This document shows positions 47,012-56,149 of a stretch of DNA of 64,000 nt, in pieces (within the stretch, counting starts at the first letter, position 1; every line of letters starts with the position of its first letter). Both the position numbers and the translations under genes were made by a program. Under the pieces are notes generated by a model, which saw only the letters and a list, made by a program, of their open reading frames with translations, was not told the origin of the DNA and did not search any database. This DNA comes from Methanosphaera sp. ISO3-F5 (GTDB taxonomy: Archaea > Methanobacteriota > Methanobacteria > Methanobacteriales > Methanobacteriaceae): assembly GCF_034480035.2 (NCBI RefSeq), contig NZ_CP118753.2, positions 1,521,426 to 1,585,425 on the forward strand, written 5' to 3'.

Positions 47012-47329
47012 ATGAAGGAAGTTATTGACAGAATTATTAAATTTAGGGATGACAGAGATTGGAAACAATTTCAGACTTTAGAAAATTTGGCTAAATCAAT
47101 ATCCATTGAATCTGGTGAGCTTTTAGAAAACTTTCAGTGGGATGATGAATATGATGTTGAACATGTAGAGGAAGAATTAGCTGATGTGTTAATATATTCT
47201 TATCTTATGGCTATTACAATGAATGTTGATATTAAGGAGATTATGCTTAAAAAAATAGAAAAGAATGAGATTAAATATCCTGTTACTAAATGTAGGGGAA
47301 AATCTACTAAGTACACAGAACTTATTTAA
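47012..47329 (+). CDS. MazG-like nucleotide pyrophosphohydrolase
   Basis: 105 residues from the ATG at 47012, which has GGTGAT just upstream; an in-frame ATG four codons earlier includes that site. It is an all-helical MazG/RS21-C6-like protein with the metal-binding pattern 'SIESGELLENFQW' (ExxE) and 'EEELADVLIYSYL' (ExxxD). It hydrolyses non-canonical or excess NTP/dNTPs to monophosphates. Its last eight bases overlap the end of the convergent HerA-like gene. It sits in a group with nucleases and helicases, so dNTP control during phage attack is possible but unproven. Confidence 0.85.
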   Translation: MKEVIDRIIKFRDDRDWKQFQTLENLAKSISIESGELLENFQWDDEYDVEHVEEELADVLIYSYLMAITMNVDIKEIMLKKIEKNEIKYPVTKCRGKSTKYTELI

Positions 47330-48941
47330 ATTTTAGTTGTCCGAAGAGTCCTCTTGTAATTTGTCTTGTTGCTTCTCTTACAATAGTGTTTGTTGCTGAT
47401 TGTACTATTTTATCTATTTCTGATTTGCCTGAATTGCGTGAGGATCCAGTGTTTCTTCTTTTTGTGGTTGTGTTCGGATTGAAGTCAAGGTCATTTATTG
47501 TTTGTTGTATAGTGTCTTGTAGTGAGAATCCTTTCTTTTCTTCTTGTTCTGGTTGTTGATTGACTGGTTCGTGTTGTATTTCATGAACTTCTGGTTCCTG
47601 AACTACTGGTTCCTGTACAGCTGGTTCCTGTACTACCTGTTCCGGTACTGTTTCTTTTTTCTGGGATAATAATTCATATGCTGATTCTCTATCTATAGCT
47701 TGCACATACTTCTCCTTATTACATGAAATATTAATTAGTTCCTGTCTATATGAATCATCTATTGCACCATTATAACTTTGTGGTGGAATTATATCCACTT
47801 TTTCAACGATACCCGGAACTCCTTCCTCATCCAGCAAGGAAACTAATGCTTCACCTATACCTAAACTTGATATAACATCCTGCGTATTGAACGCCGGATT
47901 TGGTCTGAATGATTCTGCAGCAACTTTAACTGCTTTCTGATCTTTAGGAGTGTATGCTCTTAATGCATGTTGTATCCTGTTACCTAACTGTGAAAGTATT
48001 TCATCAGGTATGTCTGCAGGACTTTGAGATATGAAATATAATCCCACTCCTTTTGAACGAATTAATCTTACAATTTGTTCTATTTTCTTCTGGAATACTG
48101 GACTCATCCCATCAAATAATAAGTGTGCTTCATCAAAGAAGAATACAAATTTAGGTTTTTCTAGGTCACCTACTTCTGGTAAAGTTTCATATAATTGAGT
48201 GAGCATCCATAATAAAAATGTTGAATATAAATCAGGAGCTAATGATAGTTTAACTGCATCCAATACATTTATTATTCCTTTTTGTTCATCATCACATTGA
48301 ATAAAGTCTTCAAGTTCTAATGATGGTTCTCCAAAGAAGTTATTTCCTCCTTGTTCTTCTAGGGTTAATAATGATCTTATTATTGTATTTGCACTTCTTG
48401 TTGATATACTACCATATTGTGATTCATACTTATCCTTATTTTCTGTTACGTGATTTATCATTATTTTTAAATCTTTGATATCAATCAGTAATAATGATTC
48501 TTCATCTGCTACTTTGAATACTATGTTTAATACTCCTTCTTGAGCTTCTGTTAGGTTTAGTATTTTGGATAGTAAATTTGGTCCCATTTGTGATATTGTG
48601 ACTCTTATGGGTATTCCTTTTTCACCGAATAAGTCCCAAAATTCAACAGGGTATGATTTGAAATTGTATCCCTTATTTTTTAAATCATATTTTTCGATTC
48701 TTTCAGTGATTTTCTCATTTGCTTCTCCAATTTTTGAAAGTCCGGATATGTCTCCTTTCATGTCTGCTAGAAATACTGGCACACCCATGTCACTAAATGA
48801 TTCAGCTATTGCCTTTAATGTTATTGTTTTTCCTGTTCCTGTTGCTCCAGCTATTAATCCATGCCTGTTTGCTAGCTTAGGTAATAGTGTCACGTTTTTA
48901 TTTTCATTACTTCCTATTAGTATTGTATTTTCTGTGTACAT
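47322..48941 (-). CDS. HerA-like ATPase, DUF853 (YjgR) family
   Basis: 539 residues. P-loop 'GATGTGKT' near 32, Walker B 'FVFFFDEAHLLFDG' near 272, and sensor-like 'YFISQSPADIPDEILSQLGNRIQHALRAY' segments typical of DUF853/HerA-FtsK-type hexameric ATPases. Residues about 420-475 are a low-complexity linker with short 'VQEP' repeats, and the end is basic. No NurA nuclease gene is adjacent, so it is unlikely to be the canonical HerA of end resection. A multimeric DNA translocase is the best reading. It overlaps the convergent MazG-like gene by eight bases. Confidence 0.82.
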   Translation of the reverse strand: MYTENTILIGSNENKNVTLLPKLANRHGLIAGATGTGKTITLKAIAESFSDMGVPVFLADMKGDISGLSKIGEANEKITERIEKYDLKNKGYNFKSYPVEFWDLFGEKGIPIRVTISQMGPNLLSKILNLTEAQEGVLNIVFKVADEESLLLIDIKDLKIMINHVTENKDKYESQYGSISTRSANTIIRSLLTLEEQGGNNFFGEPSLELEDFIQCDDEQKGIINVLDAVKLSLAPDLYSTFLLWMLTQLYETLPEVGDLEKPKFVFFFDEAHLLFDGMSPVFQKKIEQIVRLIRSKGVGLYFISQSPADIPDEILSQLGNRIQHALRAYTPKDQKAVKVAAESFRPNPAFNTQDVISSLGIGEALVSLLDEEGVPGIVEKVDIIPPQSYNGAIDDSYRQELINISCNKEKYVQAIDRESAYELLSQKKETVPEQVVQEPAVQEPVVQEPEVHEIQHEPVNQQPEQEEKKGFSLQDTIQQTINDLDFNPNTTTKRRNTGSSRNSGKSEIDKIVQSATNTIVREATRQITRGLFGQLKFK

Positions 48942-48999
48942 ACTTTTCCCCTTTATTTTTTGTAGTGTATTATGTTATCTCTTACTAAAATACTTTATT

Positions 49000-50154
49000 C
49001 TACAGATTATATATTGCTTCTTTAAGTCCATTTAATGCTTCTTTAAGCATTTCTCTTGGACATGCAACATTTAATCTGAGGAATTTATCTCCATTGTCTC
49101 CAAATTGTTTTCCTGGTGATGTGTAGACACCATATTCTTTGTTTAAATAATTGTTAAATTCTTCTGATTTAATGTTTAATTTTGTGCAGTCTAACCATAA
49201 TAGGTATGTAGCTTCTGATGGTACTAATTTTATTTGTGGTATGTTTTTTTTAAGATATTCATCCACATATAATTTGTTTTGATAAATATATTCATTTAAT
49301 TGTTTTAACCAGTCTTCACATTCATTAAATGCTGTTATTGTTGCAACTATGGCGAATAGATTTATATTTGATATGCTTTCTAATGTAAATCGTGTATTTA
49401 TCATGTCGTATAAATTTTTGTTAGGTATATGAACTATTGAGCTTTGTATTCCTGCTATGTTAAATGTTTTTGTTGGGGCCATACAAGTTATTATATTATC
49501 ATTGTTTGTTGTGATAGTTTCAAATGGTATGTATTGTTTTCCAGGATTTACTAGATCACAGTGAATTTCATCCGAGATTAGGATTACTTCATGTTTTTTA
49601 CATAATTTGTCGATTTTTTGTAGTTCATCTGTATTCCATATTTTTCCTATGGGGTTATGTGGATTACATAGTATCATCATTTTTGTTTCTTTTCTTGATA
49701 ATTTTTCTTCTAAATCTTCGAAGTTTATTGAGTAATTGGTTCCATCATATTCTAGTTGATTTTCTAATACTTTTCGGTTATTGTCCTGAATTACATAGAA
49801 GAATACATGATATACTGGTGTTTGTATTAATATGGTATCATTTTCTTCTGTTAATTCCCTGATTATACTTGATATTGATGGCATTACTCCTACTGAAGTG
49901 ATTATTTCTTCCTGATTCATGGTGAAGTTATGTTTTCTTTTCCACCAGTTTATGTAGGATTCATAGTATTCATCTGGTATTAATGTATATCCGTATATTC
50001 CATGATTTACTCGTTGATTTAATGTATTTTGTATTTCTGGTGCTACTTTAAAATCCATGTCTGCTACCCACATGGGTATTTGTGTGTCTATGTAGTCCCA
50101 TTTTACACTGTTTGTATTTCTTCTATCGGTTATTGTGTCAAAATCATATTTCAT
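49000..50154 (-). CDS. PatB/MalY-type aminotransferase (probable cystathionine beta-lyase)
   Basis: 384 residues of class I/II PLP aminotransferase, MalY/PatB branch: it starts 'MKYDFDTITDRRNTNSVKWD', has 'PMWVADMDFKVAPEIQ', the 'NPHNPIGKIW' loop, 'SDEIHCDL' for cofactor binding and Schiff-base Lys in 'APTKTFNIAGIQ'. These proteins cleave C-S bonds of cystathionine or cysteine and give homocysteine or sulfide, pyruvate and ammonia. It follows the cupin and a small ORF on the same strand. The exact substrate is not shown by sequence. Confidence 0.88.
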   Translation of the reverse strand: MKYDFDTITDRRNTNSVKWDYIDTQIPMWVADMDFKVAPEIQNTLNQRVNHGIYGYTLIPDEYYESYINWWKRKHNFTMNQEEIITSVGVMPSISSIIRELTEENDTILIQTPVYHVFFYVIQDNNRKVLENQLEYDGTNYSINFEDLEEKLSRKETKMMILCNPHNPIGKIWNTDELQKIDKLCKKHEVILISDEIHCDLVNPGKQYIPFETITTNNDNIITCMAPTKTFNIAGIQSSIVHIPNKNLYDMINTRFTLESISNINLFAIVATITAFNECEDWLKQLNEYIYQNKLYVDEYLKKNIPQIKLVPSEATYLLWLDCTKLNIKSEEFNNYLNKEYGVYTSPGKQFGDNGDKFLRLNVACPREMLKEALNGLKEAIYNL

Positions 50155-50186
50155 ATTTTAACCTCTATTATTTGGAGTTGTGTTGA

Positions 50187-50387
50187 TTATTTTTTTGATT
50201 TTTTCTCTAGATATTTGTTTAAAAGTTTTTTTGAGTATTCGTCTGTTTCTACTTTTTCTAAGTATTCGTCGAGGTTTTCTTCTGTTAAATGACTCTTGGA
50301 TATTTTATTATTTTCTTCAGAATCTTTATTTGATTGTTCTATTTCTAGGTCTTTAATTTTGTTAACTAATTTATTTGTTTGGTTCAT
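50187..50387 (-). CDS. Possible small acidic helical protein
   Basis: 66 residues, dominated by Glu, Lys, Asn and Ser, almost entirely predicted helical. It fits between the cupin and patB genes on the same strand, with short spacers on both sides. No ribosome site is obvious before its ATG, and no family is recognised. The strong charge periodicity argues for a real protein; the missing site argues against it. Confidence 0.4.
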   Translation of the reverse strand: MNQTNKLVNKIKDLEIEQSNKDSEENNKISKSHLTEENLDEYLEKVETDEYSKKLLNKYLEKKSKK

Positions 50388-50461
50388 GTTATATATTATG
50401 GAATTATATTATAAAAAAAATTTTGTTAAAAAAGGAGTGATTGTTGGTGGAGATTTTGTTT

Positions 50462-50782
50462 TTAGGATTTTATCATTGATAGTATCATTTTAAATCTTTC
50501 TTTGGCGTGTAATGCGTGTGGTATATTTGCTGGCATTATTATTATTTCGCCTTGTTTTAGTGTGTACTTTTTTGAGTCTATTGTTAGTTCTAGTGTTCCT
50601 TCAAGTACTTGTACTAGTGCATCGAATGGTGCTGTGTGTTCTGATAGTCCTTCTTCTTTATCAAATGCAAATATTGTGATTGTTCCTGTTTCTTTTTTGA
50701 TTATTTCTTTACTTACTACTGCTTTTTCTTGGTATTCTACCAAATTTGCTAGTTCGAATATGTTTGCTGTTTCTAATGACAT
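50462..50782 (-). CDS. Cupin-domain protein
   Basis: 106 residues forming one cupin barrel. Motif 1 is 'LSEHTAPFDALVQVLEGTLEL', with a single clear His and no HxH pair, and motif 2 is 'GEIIIMPANIPHALHAKERF'. The first motif thus departs from the full metal-binding set, so metal binding may be weak or altered. GGTGAA precedes the ATG. Likely a small-molecule sensor or enzyme. Confidence 0.85.
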   Translation of the reverse strand: MSLETANIFELANLVEYQEKAVVSKEIIKKETGTITIFAFDKEEGLSEHTAPFDALVQVLEGTLELTIDSKKYTLKQGEIIIMPANIPHALHAKERFKMILSMIKS

Positions 50783-50858
50783 TTATTTCACCTTTTTTAG
50801 TTGTTTGTATATGTAGACAAATATTTAAGTTTTTGTTACTTTGGTGGTTAATATTTTT

Positions 50859-51410
50859 TCATATTATTAGTTCTAATTCATTTTTGTTTATGTGGGCTAT
50901 TATTCCTTTTGTTTCTAGTTGTTTTATTTCGTGTGTTATTTTTTCATTATTTATTCCATATTTGTTTTTTAGTTGTGTTATTAACCATTTGTATGGTATT
51001 TTTGTATCTGCAAATTTGCTTGTTTTGATTTCTTGGAGTATTGTGGATTTGATGTTATTATTTTGTAATGGTTGTATGTTTTTGGAGTTTGTGGGTAATG
51101 ATATTGTTTCTTTGTATCCGTTTGAGTAGTTTATTTCCATGTTTGTTATATTGTATTGGTTTTTTAAGAGAAATTGTGTCCAGGTTATTGCATTTACTTC
51201 ATTGTATTGTTTATGATAGTTGTTGTGGCATTTTTTGCATAATGTTATTCCGTTGTTTAGTTCTGTTGTTAAATAGGGGTATTGGCTTATTCCGAATATG
51301 TGATGTGCTTCTAGTTCTTTTTTTGATCCACAGAGTATGCATCGTTTTGAGTCTCTTTTTTTAATGTCAGATGCCCACATTTTGGATATGAAGTATTTGT
51401 TGTTTGTCAT
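50859..51410 (-). CDS. HNH endonuclease-domain protein
   Basis: 183 residues from the ATG at 51410; an ATG four codons upstream contains the GGAGGAA site itself. Residues about 20-80 form a zinc-supported HNH domain: 'CILCG', 'LEAHHIFGISQYPYL', 'NNGITLCKKCHNNYH'. The rest is a winged-helix-like C-terminal region with 'KWLITQLKNKYGINNEKITHEIKQL' features. It could be a nicking/defence nuclease or a mobile HNH gene; it has no phage packaging genes around it. Codon use is AT-rich like its neighbours. Confidence 0.8.
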   Translation of the reverse strand: MTNNKYFISKMWASDIKKRDSKRCILCGSKKELEAHHIFGISQYPYLTTELNNGITLCKKCHNNYHKQYNEVNAITWTQFLLKNQYNITNMEINYSNGYKETISLPTNSKNIQPLQNNNIKSTILQEIKTSKFADTKIPYKWLITQLKNKYGINNEKITHEIKQLETKGIIAHINKNELELII

Positions 51411-51555
51411 TTCTTCCTCCATATTATTATATTTTTTATTATTTTTAATTTTATAACATATATTTTATAGGTTATTTCGATATTTATTAAAAATTATATA
51501 ATAATATATAAAAAATGATATTAATATTTTACTAAAAAAGTAATAAAAATGTGGG

Positions 51556-51870
51556 TTAATCAGCATCTTCATCCAATGCCTCAATATAAAAACTAACCGG
51601 CCTAAAACCATCATTACAAGAAATCATAGCAGACCTACTATCCTTCATCCAACCATCATAAATATTCTCCCCACCATAAGCAAGAGTCATAACAAATGAA
51701 GAAATACTTTCCCATGCACTATCACAAAAATCATCAGGCTTTTTCCAACCATTAGCAATAAAAACCATACCCTCCCTCATATCACAGGGATTCTCTAAAG
51801 GATTTTCATATTTTTCAATCAAATCATCATAACAAGCTTTTCTAACAACAGTAATCTTAACTTTCTTCAT
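51556..51870 (-). CDS. TIGR04076-family small protein
   Basis: 104 residues from the ATG at 51870, preceded by GGTGGTGG; in-frame GTG codons further up are part of that site. It matches the TIGR04076 pattern: 'KVKITVVRKACYDDLIEKY' at the N terminus, 'NPCDMREGMVFI' in the middle, 'FCDSAWESISSFVMTLAYGG', 'GWMKDSRSAMISCNDGFRPV' and a short strand. Conserved Cys residues suggest metal or redox chemistry, but no function is established. Confidence 0.75.
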   Translation of the reverse strand: MKKVKITVVRKACYDDLIEKYENPLENPCDMREGMVFIANGWKKPDDFCDSAWESISSFVMTLAYGGENIYDGWMKDSRSAMISCNDGFRPVSFYIEALDEDAD

Positions 51871-51916
51871 AACCACCACCCAAAAAAAATAGAGAATAAT
51901 AAAAAAATAATAATAA

Positions 51917-52381
51917 TTAATTAAGCCATTCCCCTATTTCATCATCAGAAACACTTCTAGTTAATCTTTTAGCATCCACCCAATTATTTTCAGGATAAGC
52001 AGATTTAAGATCATTAAAAGAACCTGTTTCACCAGTAGAACCTGAAGTTACAAACACATAAATATTTTTATCACAAATATTATTCTCTTCAATAAATGTG
52101 TTAATTATAGTCGGAGCCGTATACCACCACACAGGAAATCCAAGAATAATAGTATCATAACCTGTGACGTCAATTTCAGATTCTATTTCCGGCCTAGAAG
52201 ATTTATCATTCATTTCAATACTTGACCTACTGTTTTTATCATTCCAATTTAAATCAGCACTAGTGTATAACTGTTTAGGAACAATTTCAAAAATATCTGA
52301 GTCAACAACATTGTGAATCTTTTCTGCGATGCTTTTTGTTACACCACTAGCAGAGAAATATGCGATTAAATTTTTTGTCAT
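51917..52381 (-). CDS. Flavodoxin
   Basis: 154 residues from the ATG at 52381; GTGAT lies upstream and also encodes a rejected in-frame GTG start. Flavodoxin fold: FMN phosphate-binding loop 'YFSASGVTKSIAEKI' at the N terminus, 'GFPVWWYTAPTIINTFIEE' and 'VFVTSGSTGETG' around the isoalloxazine ring. It belongs to the longer-loop flavodoxin/NADPH-reductase-like group seen in anaerobes. Probably an electron carrier or quinone/flavin reductase; partner unknown. Confidence 0.88.
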   Translation of the reverse strand: MTKNLIAYFSASGVTKSIAEKIHNVVDSDIFEIVPKQLYTSADLNWNDKNSRSSIEMNDKSSRPEIESEIDVTGYDTIILGFPVWWYTAPTIINTFIEENNICDKNIYVFVTSGSTGETGSFNDLKSAYPENNWVDAKRLTRSVSDDEIGEWLN

Positions 52382-52513
52382 AAATATCACTTCTATTATT
52401 ATACAATATATTATTTGTAATAATAGTTAAAAAAAGTTATATAAAAAAATAATTCAAAAAAAAGATGTTACAAGAAAAGATATTTCTTGTTTATAAGAAA
52501 AAAAGTATTCTAT

Positions 52514-53197
52514 TTAATCATAGAATTTTCCGAGGAATTCTTTCATCCTAGTATTTTCTGATGAAAATACTTCTTCAGGTGTTCCATTTTCTATGATATA
52601 TCCATCATCCATAAATACTATCGTATCTGCAACATTACGTGCAAAAGTCATTTCGTGTGTAACTATAACCATAGTCATTTTTTCAGCTGCTAAATCCTTA
52701 ATTACCTTAAGAATTTCACCAGTTAATTCTGGATCTAATGCTGAAGTTGGTTCATCAAAGAATAATATATCAGGATTCATTGCTAAAGCTCTTGCAATAG
52801 ATACCCTTTGTTGTTGTCCACCAGATAATTCACATGGATAAGCATCTTCCTTATCAGATAAATCCATCTTTTTAAGTAAACTTCTAGCTTCCTCGTATAC
52901 TTCTTCTTTATTTCTTTTCTGAACTTTTAGTGGAGCGTTAGTAATATTTTTCATTACTGAATGGTGTGGGAACAAGTTAAAGTTTTGAAATACAAGACCA
53001 AATGTTCCGTCAAAATTTATTTTTCCACTATCATATGTTTCCAAGTTAGTTACACATCTAAGAAGGGTGGATTTTCCTGAACCTGATGGTCCAATTATAC
53101 ATAAAACCTCACCTTTATTGACATCAAGAGAAATATCTTTTAGAACAACGTTCTCATCAAAACTTTTCTTAAGATTTTTTATTTCTAATAAACTCAT
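52514..53197 (-). CDS. Polar amino acid ABC transporter, ATPase
   Basis: 227 residues. Walker A 'GPSGSGKST' near residue 35, signature 'LSGGQQQR', Walker B 'ILFFDEPTSALD' and switch His in 'IVTHEM'. Closest to the GlnQ/ArtP group that powers uptake of polar amino acids. The ribosome site is GAGAGGG. It is the last of three genes in the order binding protein, permease, ATPase. Confidence 0.93.
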   Translation of the reverse strand: MSLLEIKNLKKSFDENVVLKDISLDVNKGEVLCIIGPSGSGKSTLLRCVTNLETYDSGKINFDGTFGLVFQNFNLFPHHSVMKNITNAPLKVQKRNKEEVYEEARSLLKKMDLSDKEDAYPCELSGGQQQRVSIARALAMNPDILFFDEPTSALDPELTGEILKVIKDLAAEKMTMVIVTHEMTFARNVADTIVFMDDGYIIENGTPEEVFSSENTRMKEFLGKFYD

Positions 53198-53209
53198 GAT
53201 ATCCCTCTC

Positions 53210-53860
53210 TTAATCATAATAACTTAGTCTTTTTTCGAAACGTTCCATTATAAATGCTACTATTACATTGAATACATAATAGAACACACCTGCTACTAGT
53301 AATGCACTGATTGATGCATCTGCTGCAGCAATTTGTTTTGCTACTGTGAACATTTCAGGAATTGCAATTACGAATGATAATGATGTATCTTTAACGAGTG
53401 TTATGACCTCATTTGTTATTGAAGGTAATACTATCTTGATTACTTGAGGTAATATAATAATAAAGAATGTTTCTATTCTATTATATCCTAGTACCTGTGC
53501 TGCTTCATACTGTCCTTTAGGAATTGATTCAATTCCTCCCCTAAATATTTCTGCAAAGTAAGCTGCATAGTTAATTGAAAAAGCAATGATAACTGCTATC
53601 ATCCTGTAATCAGGTGATAACGTCATTCCAAAAATATAGTAAGGTCCAAAGAATACTACTATTAACTGTAGCATCAATGGTGTACCTCTCATAATAGAGA
53701 TGTAAATTTTCATTAACCATTGTAGGGGTTTAAAACTACTCATTCTTCCCCCAGCGATAAGTAATCCTAGAGGAATAGAGAATAATAAGGTAAGTAAGAA
53801 TATCTCTATTGAAGTAATCATTCCTTCAGATAATTCAGAGATAACTGTACTTAATAACAT
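53210..53860 (-). CDS. Polar amino acid ABC transporter, permease
   Basis: 216 residues with five membrane helices and the ABC-coupling loop 'AEIFRGGIESIPKGQYEAAQVLG', the EAA motif of the HisM/GlnP family. It pairs with the ATPase twelve bases downstream and the binding protein thirty bases upstream. A single permease gene implies a homodimer in the membrane. Confidence 0.92.
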   Translation of the reverse strand: MLLSTVISELSEGMITSIEIFLLTLLFSIPLGLLIAGGRMSSFKPLQWLMKIYISIMRGTPLMLQLIVVFFGPYYIFGMTLSPDYRMIAVIIAFSINYAAYFAEIFRGGIESIPKGQYEAAQVLGYNRIETFFIIILPQVIKIVLPSITNEVITLVKDTSLSFVIAIPEMFTVAKQIAAADASISALLVAGVFYYVFNVIVAFIMERFEKRLSYYD

Positions 53861-53889
53861 ATTATTATTCGCCTATAAATTTTAAATAT

Positions 53890-54696
53890 TTATTTTGCAT
53901 CAGATATTAATGATTCAGGAACTCCGTAATCAGCATATTTTTCTGCTATTTTTGCGATGGTTCCATCTTTTTGCATTTCATCTAAAGTAGATTGTACTTT
54001 ATCTTTTAAATCATTATTACCTAATTTGAATCCAATACCATAATCTTCTGATGTGATATTTTCTCCTAATATTTTGTAAGTGCTTTCACCATGTTGTTTT
54101 ACTTGGTATTTTGCGGTGTTATAATCCATTGCTACTGCATCACATGCTCCAGAAGCTAAGTCGTTGAATGCTGTGTTATAATCTGCAATTTCTACTAAGC
54201 CTTTGAATGTGTCTGCAATTGTTTTATTGTCACCTTTAAGTGCACTTAATGCTGAGGAATCTTTTTGTGTTTCCACTTGTTTATCTTTTAAGTCAGCTAA
54301 ACTGTTAATTCCAGCATCTGATTTTACAACTATAACTTGTTTGTTGTCTATGTATGGTTTAGACCATGTGTATTTGTCTTTTCTTTCATCAGTTATACTG
54401 AATCCATTCCAGATACAGTCAATTGTTCCGGAACTTAGTTCGCTGTCTTTTGCATCCCAGTCAATTGGTTGTGCTTTGAAAGTCCATCCATTTCTTTTAC
54501 ATACTTCTTCTGCTAATTCTAAATCAAATCCTGTGTAGGATCCATTATCTGCTTTAAATCCATAAGGAGGGAATTCTGCATCAAAACCTACGATAAGTGT
54601 TTTATCATCATTTGCAGAAGATCCTTCAGCACTTACTACTGCTACTAATGCGAGGATAAGTACTAAAACTCCTATTAATATTCCTATTTTTTTCAT
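53890..54696 (-). CDS. Polar amino acid ABC transporter, extracellular binding protein
   Basis: 268 residues of family-3 solute-binding protein. Residues 1-24 form a hydrophobic leader ('MKKIGILIGVLVLILALVAV') that acts as signal or anchor; there is no lipobox Cys. The mature part starts with 'LIVGFDAEFPPYGFKADNG' and carries 'GFDLELAEEVCKRNGW' and 'DYNTAKYQVKQHG', typical of amino-acid binders. GGTG precedes the ATG. It heads the three-gene operon; no regulator sits beside it. Confidence 0.92.
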   Translation of the reverse strand: MKKIGILIGVLVLILALVAVVSAEGSSANDDKTLIVGFDAEFPPYGFKADNGSYTGFDLELAEEVCKRNGWTFKAQPIDWDAKDSELSSGTIDCIWNGFSITDERKDKYTWSKPYIDNKQVIVVKSDAGINSLADLKDKQVETQKDSSALSALKGDNKTIADTFKGLVEIADYNTAFNDLASGACDAVAMDYNTAKYQVKQHGESTYKILGENITSEDYGIGFKLGNNDLKDKVQSTLDEMQKDGTIAKIAEKYADYGVPESLISDAK

Positions 54697-54944
54697 TTAA
54701 AAAACACCATATATAATTTATAATATGATTAATAGAAAAGAAATCTAATCTATTGATAATAGTTATGTTTCTTTCAATATTTATTTATTAGCATAAATAC
54801 TCAGTAAAAAATTTTCATTACTTATCTAATTTTTTAAAAATTATTTAAAGTAATATTAATATAATAAAAAATATTATCATAAAAAGAAAAGATAAAAGAA
54901 TTAAAAAACAAAGTATAACCATAGTTTTATAGAGGAATAAATAT

Positions 54945-55718
54945 ATGTCAATAAAATTAGTATCATGGAATGTAAATGGAATACGAGCAGTAAGTAAAAA
55001 AGAAGAATTCTGGACATGGTTTGAAAATACTGATGCAGACATCATAAATTTTCAGGAAGTACGTGCAGAAGAAGAGAAAATACCTAAAAAGCTATTAAAC
55101 ACTGAAGGTTTCTCCCATCATTTTAACGAAGCAGAAAAAAAAGGTTATAGTGGTGTTGGAACATATACTAAAATTGAACCCGTCAATATAGAAAAGGGAC
55201 TGGGAATAGAAGAATTAGATAATGAAGGCAGAGTTCTTAAAATAGAATATCCTGACTTTATCCTATTTAACATATATTTCCCAAATAGTGGTACTGGTGC
55301 TAAAAGACTTGACTACAAAGTAGAATTCTGTGACGCATTACTTGATATTGTTTTAGAGTTGAAAAATAGTGGAAAAAATGTTGTGATAACTGGTGATTAT
55401 AATATAGCACATCACCCAATTGACGTGTATAATCCAGCAAATTGTGAAGGAAAATCAGGTTACTTACCGGAAGAAAGAGCATGGCTTGATAAACTGGAAG
55501 AAGCAGGATTTGTTGATACATTCAGAATGTTTGATGAAGGAGAAAACAATTTTACCTGGTGGAGTTACCGTACACGAGCAAGAGATAGAAATGCTGGTTG
55601 GAGACTAGATTATTTCTATGTTAACGAAGAAATTAAGGATAATGTTAAAAAGGCAGAAATATTAGACCAAGTATTTGGTTCTGACCACTGCCCTGTAACA
55701 TTAGAACTAGAATTTTAG
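54945..55718 (+). CDS. xthA: Exodeoxyribonuclease III / AP endonuclease
   Basis: 257 residues of EEP-fold nuclease that cuts at abasic sites and removes 3' blocks. Metal and catalytic residues: Asn and Glu in 'SWNVNGIRA' and 'INFQEVRAEEEK', 'YFPNSGTG', the Asp/Asn pair in 'VITGDYNIAHHPID', 'GWRLDYFYV' and the final 'GSDHCPVTLEL'. GAGG is present before the ATG. It lies near ung, giving both steps of uracil-initiated base excision within three kilobases. Confidence 0.93.
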   Translation: MSIKLVSWNVNGIRAVSKKEEFWTWFENTDADIINFQEVRAEEEKIPKKLLNTEGFSHHFNEAEKKGYSGVGTYTKIEPVNIEKGLGIEELDNEGRVLKIEYPDFILFNIYFPNSGTGAKRLDYKVEFCDALLDIVLELKNSGKNVVITGDYNIAHHPIDVYNPANCEGKSGYLPEERAWLDKLEEAGFVDTFRMFDEGENNFTWWSYRTRARDRNAGWRLDYFYVNEEIKDNVKKAEILDQVFGSDHCPVTLELEF

Positions 55719-55724
55719 AAATAA

Positions 55725-56105
55725 TTAATTAATTGTATCAGAATTCTGATTATATGCTTTTGCCACACATTTCCATTCGCCATCCATTTTCAGAAGTAAC
55801 AATGCATCAGTAAAATCTATTCTACCTCCCCATCCTTCTTCTAAAACACGGACAACTGCTAATGTTTCTTCAAGTAATAACACATCAATTCTTGCATTGA
55901 AGTTATCACCTGCAGATACTGTATCCACATTATTATAGAACTGTTCAATAGAACCATGTTCTAATTCACCATCAAGATATCCGAACAATACAGCTTCGTC
56001 GATAAATAATTCTTTAGCATAAGTACTGTCTCCTTCTGCTACACTTTTAACAAATTTCATTGCAGCTTTTTCAACTGCTTCATATTCTTCAATTTTTGAT
56101 CTCAT
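55725..56105 (-). CDS. NTF2-like protein, putative lumazine-binding type
   Basis: 126 residues of the SnoaL/NTF2-like cone fold, closest to the 'putative lumazine-binding' family: an N-terminal helix 'EAVEKAAMKFVKSVAEGD', 'LFIDEAVLFGYLDGE', then a beta sheet ending 'DALLLLKMDGEWKCVAKAY'. The ligand or enzyme role is unknown. It is divergent from the HxlR regulator at 56223, with a palindrome midway, so it is probably a target of that regulator. Confidence 0.78.
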   Translation of the reverse strand: MRSKIEEYEAVEKAAMKFVKSVAEGDSTYAKELFIDEAVLFGYLDGELEHGSIEQFYNNVDTVSAGDNFNARIDVLLLEETLAVVRVLEEGWGGRIDFTDALLLLKMDGEWKCVAKAYNQNSDTIN

Positions 56106-56149
56106 AACTTTTTACCTCTTACACAGAGTTTATTAGAGAAACTATAATT

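Noticed and set aside
47555-47650. Repeat array in the HerA-like gene
   Set aside because: The repeated 'VQEP' units are a short coding low-complexity linker, not a DNA element.
48941-48999. NurA partner for the HerA-like gene
   Set aside because: No gene fits next to it; the DUF853 family does not require NurA.
54203-54538. 111-residue plus-strand frame
   Set aside because: Antisense shadow of the ABC binding-protein gene.
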